DNA from: Numida meleagris
Lineage: Eukaryota > Chordata > Aves > Galliformes > Numididae
DNA: 64,000 nucleotides
Direction: 5' to 3'
Assembly (NCBI RefSeq): GCF_002078875.1
Contig: NC_034409.1
Coordinates: 15,911,111-15,975,110, forward strand
Position numbers and translations under genes: made by a program. Below are positions 61,605 to 64,000 of this stretch, one piece after another. The notes below the pieces were generated by a model. That model ran no database searches. It was not told where the DNA came from and saw only the letters and a list, made by a program, of their open reading frames with translations. Position 1 is the stretch's first letter. Each line of letters starts with the position of its first letter.

Positions 61605-62400
61605 TAATCATAGAATAATCAAGGCTGGAAAAGACATCCAAGACCATCTAGCTCAACCACCCACCTACCGTCACCATTTCCCCACTAAACCACGTCCCTC
61701 AGTGCCACATCTAAACGCTTCTTGAATATTGCCAGGGTTGGTGATTCCACCAGCTCCCTGGGCAGCCCGCTCCTGTGCCTGACCACTCTTGCAGAGAAGA
61801 AATGTTCATAATATCCAACATGAACCACTCCTGGACCAACCTGAGGCCATTTCCTCTAGTCCTATTGCTAGTTACATGGGAGAAGAGCCCGACCCGCACA
61901 TCACCACAACCTCCTTTCAGGCAGCTGTACAAAGCAACAAGGTCTCACCCGAGCCTCCTCTTCTCCAGACTGAACAATCCTAATTCCCTCAGCCACTCCC
62001 CATAAAGCTTGTGTTCCAGACCCCTCACAGCTCTGTTGCTCTTCTCTGGACGCACTCCAGGGCCTCAGTGTCTTTCTTGTAGTGAGGGACCCAAAACTGA
62101 ACACAGTACTCGAGGTGCGGTGTCACTAGAGCTGAGTACAGGAGGACAATCACCTCCCTGCTCCTGCTGGCAACACTATTTCGGATACAAGTCAGGATGC
62201 CATTGGCCTTCTTGCCCACCTGGGCACACTGCTGGCTCATGTTTAGCCAAGTGTTGACGAATGCCCCTAGGTTCATTTCTTCCACACAGTCTTCCTGCCA
62301 CTCTGACCCAAGCCTGCAGCGTTGCCTGGGGTTGTTTTGGCCAAAGTGCAGGACCTGGCACTTGGTCTTGTTGAACTTCACTGGGCCTCACCCCACTGAT
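61605..62400 (-). mobile_element. CR1 LINE within a CERK intron, sense to CERK
   Basis: The copy is ~800 bases with the antisense tail GATAATCATAGAATAATCAA. A minus-strand frame (62025-62381) keeps the ORF2 pattern [32 protein letters not shown] and [18 protein letters not shown]. It is 5'-truncated and dead. It lies in the same orientation as CERK, so its sequence is transcribed in sense. Confidence 0.95.
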
Positions 62401-62644
62401 TCAGAAAGCACGTGAGAAGTGCAAAGCACTGCCTTGAATTCCATGGCAGTACGATTACATTACAAAAGTGGGTCTACAGGAAAGTAAGAGCAAAGGGAGA
62501 TACTATACACCAACAAAATAAAATAATTTCATTTAGAAAGTAAGTAGGATCGGTTTGAGACTAGTTCTCTTTGATGTTTTTAAGAGATGATCTGACTGCA
62601 GGATTCAAATGCATACTAAGTTAGGAATAACTTTTGACTCTTTC

Positions 62645-62885
62645 AGGGATAGAGAAGTCTTGCAGCGAGGTCTTGACAGATTAGAGGGTTGGTCCATCAC
62701 CAACCATGTGAAGTTTAACAAGAGCAAGAGCCGAATTCTGCACCCAGGACATGGTCAACCCTGAATATATGTACAGACTGGGAGATGAGAAGCTGGAGAG
62801 CAGCCCCGCAGAAAGGAATCTGGGCGTTCTGGTTGATGGCAAGTTGAATCTGAGTCAGCAGTGTGCCCTGGCAGCCAAAAGAGTT
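62645..62885 (+). mobile_element. Internal CR1 fragment, both ends missing, in CERK intron
   Basis: It matches the ORF2 part around FNKSK...LHPG and SQQCALAAK (AAGTTTAACAAGAGCAAGAG; GAGTCAGCAGTGTGCCCTGG). It stops abruptly at GCAGCCAAAAGAG without the rest of the 3' end. It is antisense to CERK and opposite to the neighbouring copy. Confidence 0.85.
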
Positions 62886-63048
62886 TTAATACCATCCAAA
62901 TATTAAATACGTGGAAAATGTTATAAGACAGAATCCAAGTAGCAAAAGTGGAATTTGGTTAGAATGCTACGGCCCGAGACTTGGCTTAGGTAAAGTGACT
63001 TTTGTGATGGTACACATATTCAGATTAAGCCATACAAAATGCATAAGC

Positions 63049-63072
63049 TTTTTTTTTTTTTTTTTTTTTTTT
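63049..63072. repeat. 24-base T run in CERK intron
   Basis: Uninterrupted T on the plus strand (poly-A in the CERK pre-mRNA). No SINE body is attached to it. Confidence 0.95.
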
Positions 63073-63167
63073 AATATTTTGCAGGTATTCTTTTTGTCAT
63101 ATACAAACGTCAGCATTCACAACTTAAAACTTATTCTGGAGAGTTCATTGTCAAAAGGAATACACAC

Positions 63168-63373
63168 CTGGTCATCTTGGTTTGTATGTCTGACAAGATA
63201 ACGTAGAAAATCAAATCTGGAGCATTTACGAACTAGAATGAGGTCAGCTGAACCATCTGCTAAATGAGCTGCTGGTGAAAGACCTTTTGGACTTCGTGGA
63301 CAGGCACAGCTCATATTTACTACATTGATGGCTAGAAATTTCCCTTTAATAACCTTCCAGTCTTCTTCATCTT
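63168..63373 (-). CDS. CERK: Ceramide kinase, third-last coding exon (partial gene)
   Basis: Ceramide kinase phosphorylates ceramide to ceramide-1-phosphate at Golgi and plasma membranes using ATP. This minus-strand exon is 206 bp. It starts after a pyrimidine-rich acceptor (TCATGTCTTTCAG) with the last two bases of a split codon (probably Glu), then 68 full codons, and ends at CAG before donor GTGTGT. It reads DEEDWKVIKGKFLAIN, then NMSCACPRSPKGLSP, AAHLADGSADLILVRKCSRF and RHTNQDDQ. The DG(S)xDLILxRKCSR stretch is the conserved C-terminal lipid-kinase region of CERK. The length equals the matching human segment as I remember it (68 residues). The upstream exons, with the PH domain, diacylglycerol-kinase-type catalytic domain and CXXXCXXC motif, are not in the window and should lie beyond 64000. 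Identity is very likely; CERKL is less likely because the match to CERK is near-continuous. Confidence 0.96.
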
Positions 63374-64000
63374 CTGAAAGACATGAATGAACACATGGAT
63401 ATCAGATATTACTTGATCTACACATAAGAACAGTAAGAAGCAATCATCACCAGCATGGTAAAGGATTTTACTAGCCATGTTTATGCACGGCCAGTACATA
63501 TCTAAAAAAAACCCCAACATTTCCAGATTTCATATATTAATAGAAGAAGTTGCTTCCCCTCCTCACACACCATCATTATCTTCTAGTGCTGCTTACCATT
63601 TCCGAGATAGGCATGTCAAATTCAAGATCAATGTATTTCGGTAAAATCACTAAGTTTCAGGCAAGGTCAAGAGACAGGCAGGTTATAACTCATGCAGGTT
63701 AAAAAGTTTAGGGGGATTTTTAATTTTAATCTTACTATTTAAGATGTTATTCTTAAGCAAGCAATGATGCAGAGACAGTGGTTTAGTGTCTGGTTTCTAA
63801 CCCACTCCTCTTTCAGCCTCAATGCCACAGACTCTCTTGAAAAACAAACAAAAACAAAAAAAGATCAAAAGAGAGGAGATGACTCAGGGTTCAGGAAGTG
63901 CCAGCATGCAGCAGATCAGCAGCCCATTATGGAACTCCTCAAAAATGTCTGCAGATGAACAATATTAACAAAGAGTTGAATTTGTCTCTGCAAAATATTC
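63374..64000 (-). other. CERK intron, runs out of the window
   Basis: This is sequence upstream of the third-last exon's acceptor. It contains short A/CAAA-rich runs near 63840-63870. I looked on the minus strand for the expected preceding exon (the segment after the CXXXCXXC motif) and did not find it, so it should be beyond 64000. Confidence 0.75.

Larger units (their letters stand above)
61160..63167 (-). other. CERK penultimate intron with two CR1 pieces
   Basis: This 2008-bp intron runs from donor GTGTGT to acceptor TTTCTTTGTAG. About half of it is CR1: a long minus-strand copy (61605-62400) and a short plus-strand internal fragment (62645-62885). It also holds a 24-base T run (63049-63072), which is poly(A) in the CERK transcript. 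Confidence 0.9.

Noticed and set aside
63590..63690. Another CERK exon ending at ATG|GTAAGC on the minus strand
   Set aside because: The donor looks good, but the translated segment (EIHxLEFDMPISEM) does not match the CERK part expected before the third-last exon.
1..64000. CRISPR arrays, operons, bacterial promoters, tRNA or rRNA genes
   Set aside because: The sequence is vertebrate; no regularly spaced repeats, cloverleaf genes or rRNA motifs were noticed.

Overview
This window looks like bird nuclear DNA, most likely galliform (chicken-like). Three things point there. It is full of 5'-truncated CR1 LINE copies, many ending in the avian CR1 tail (ATTCTATG octamers, or TCATAGAATCAT on the other strand). 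It shows no mammalian SINEs or L1. The one gene I can identify is a vertebrate gene with short GT-AG introns. No prokaryotic genes, operons, CRISPR arrays, tRNA or rRNA genes were seen.

The only recognisable protein-coding gene is at the right end, on the minus strand: the last three coding exons of ceramide kinase (CERK), at 63168-63373, 60951-61159 and 59900-59999. Splice phases join perfectly, and they encode about 170 residues that line up with the C-terminal part of the vertebrate enzyme. The rest of the gene (PH domain, catalytic domain, CXXXCXXC motif) lies beyond position 64000. A CR1-free, AT-rich stretch of about 2.6 kb after the stop fits a long 3' UTR, with candidate poly(A) signals at 57656-57661 and 57292-57297.

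The remaining ~57 kb (1 to ~57270) is a gene-poor region. I find no convincing protein-coding exon there. It holds about 16 CR1 pieces, several short tandem repeats, and long single-copy stretches, some of which look like non-coding regulatory DNA. The longest open frames (247, 202, 160, 154, 148 codons) are CR1 ORF2 remnants, antisense shadows of CR1, or chance frames.

Layout: 1-5.5 kb, three CR1 pieces and a minisatellite; 5.5-21 kb, mostly single-copy with two small CR1 pieces and a CpG-dense stretch near 9.1-9.5 kb; 21-31.5 kb, four CR1 copies separated by AT-rich single-copy DNA; 31.5-46 kb, nearly repeat-free apart from one eroded old CR1; 46-53.7 kb, a cluster of six CR1 insertions, all in minus orientation; 53.7-57.3 kb, single-copy with a polypyrimidine tract; 57.3-64 kb, the CERK 3' end, with two CR1 pieces in opposite orientation inside one intron.

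I did not find a new biological system here. The observations most worth checking are the CpG-dense stretch at ~9.07-9.51 kb, the missing GRAMD4 neighbour downstream of CERK, the inverted CR1 pair in the CERK intron, and the conserved-looking AT-rich blocks.
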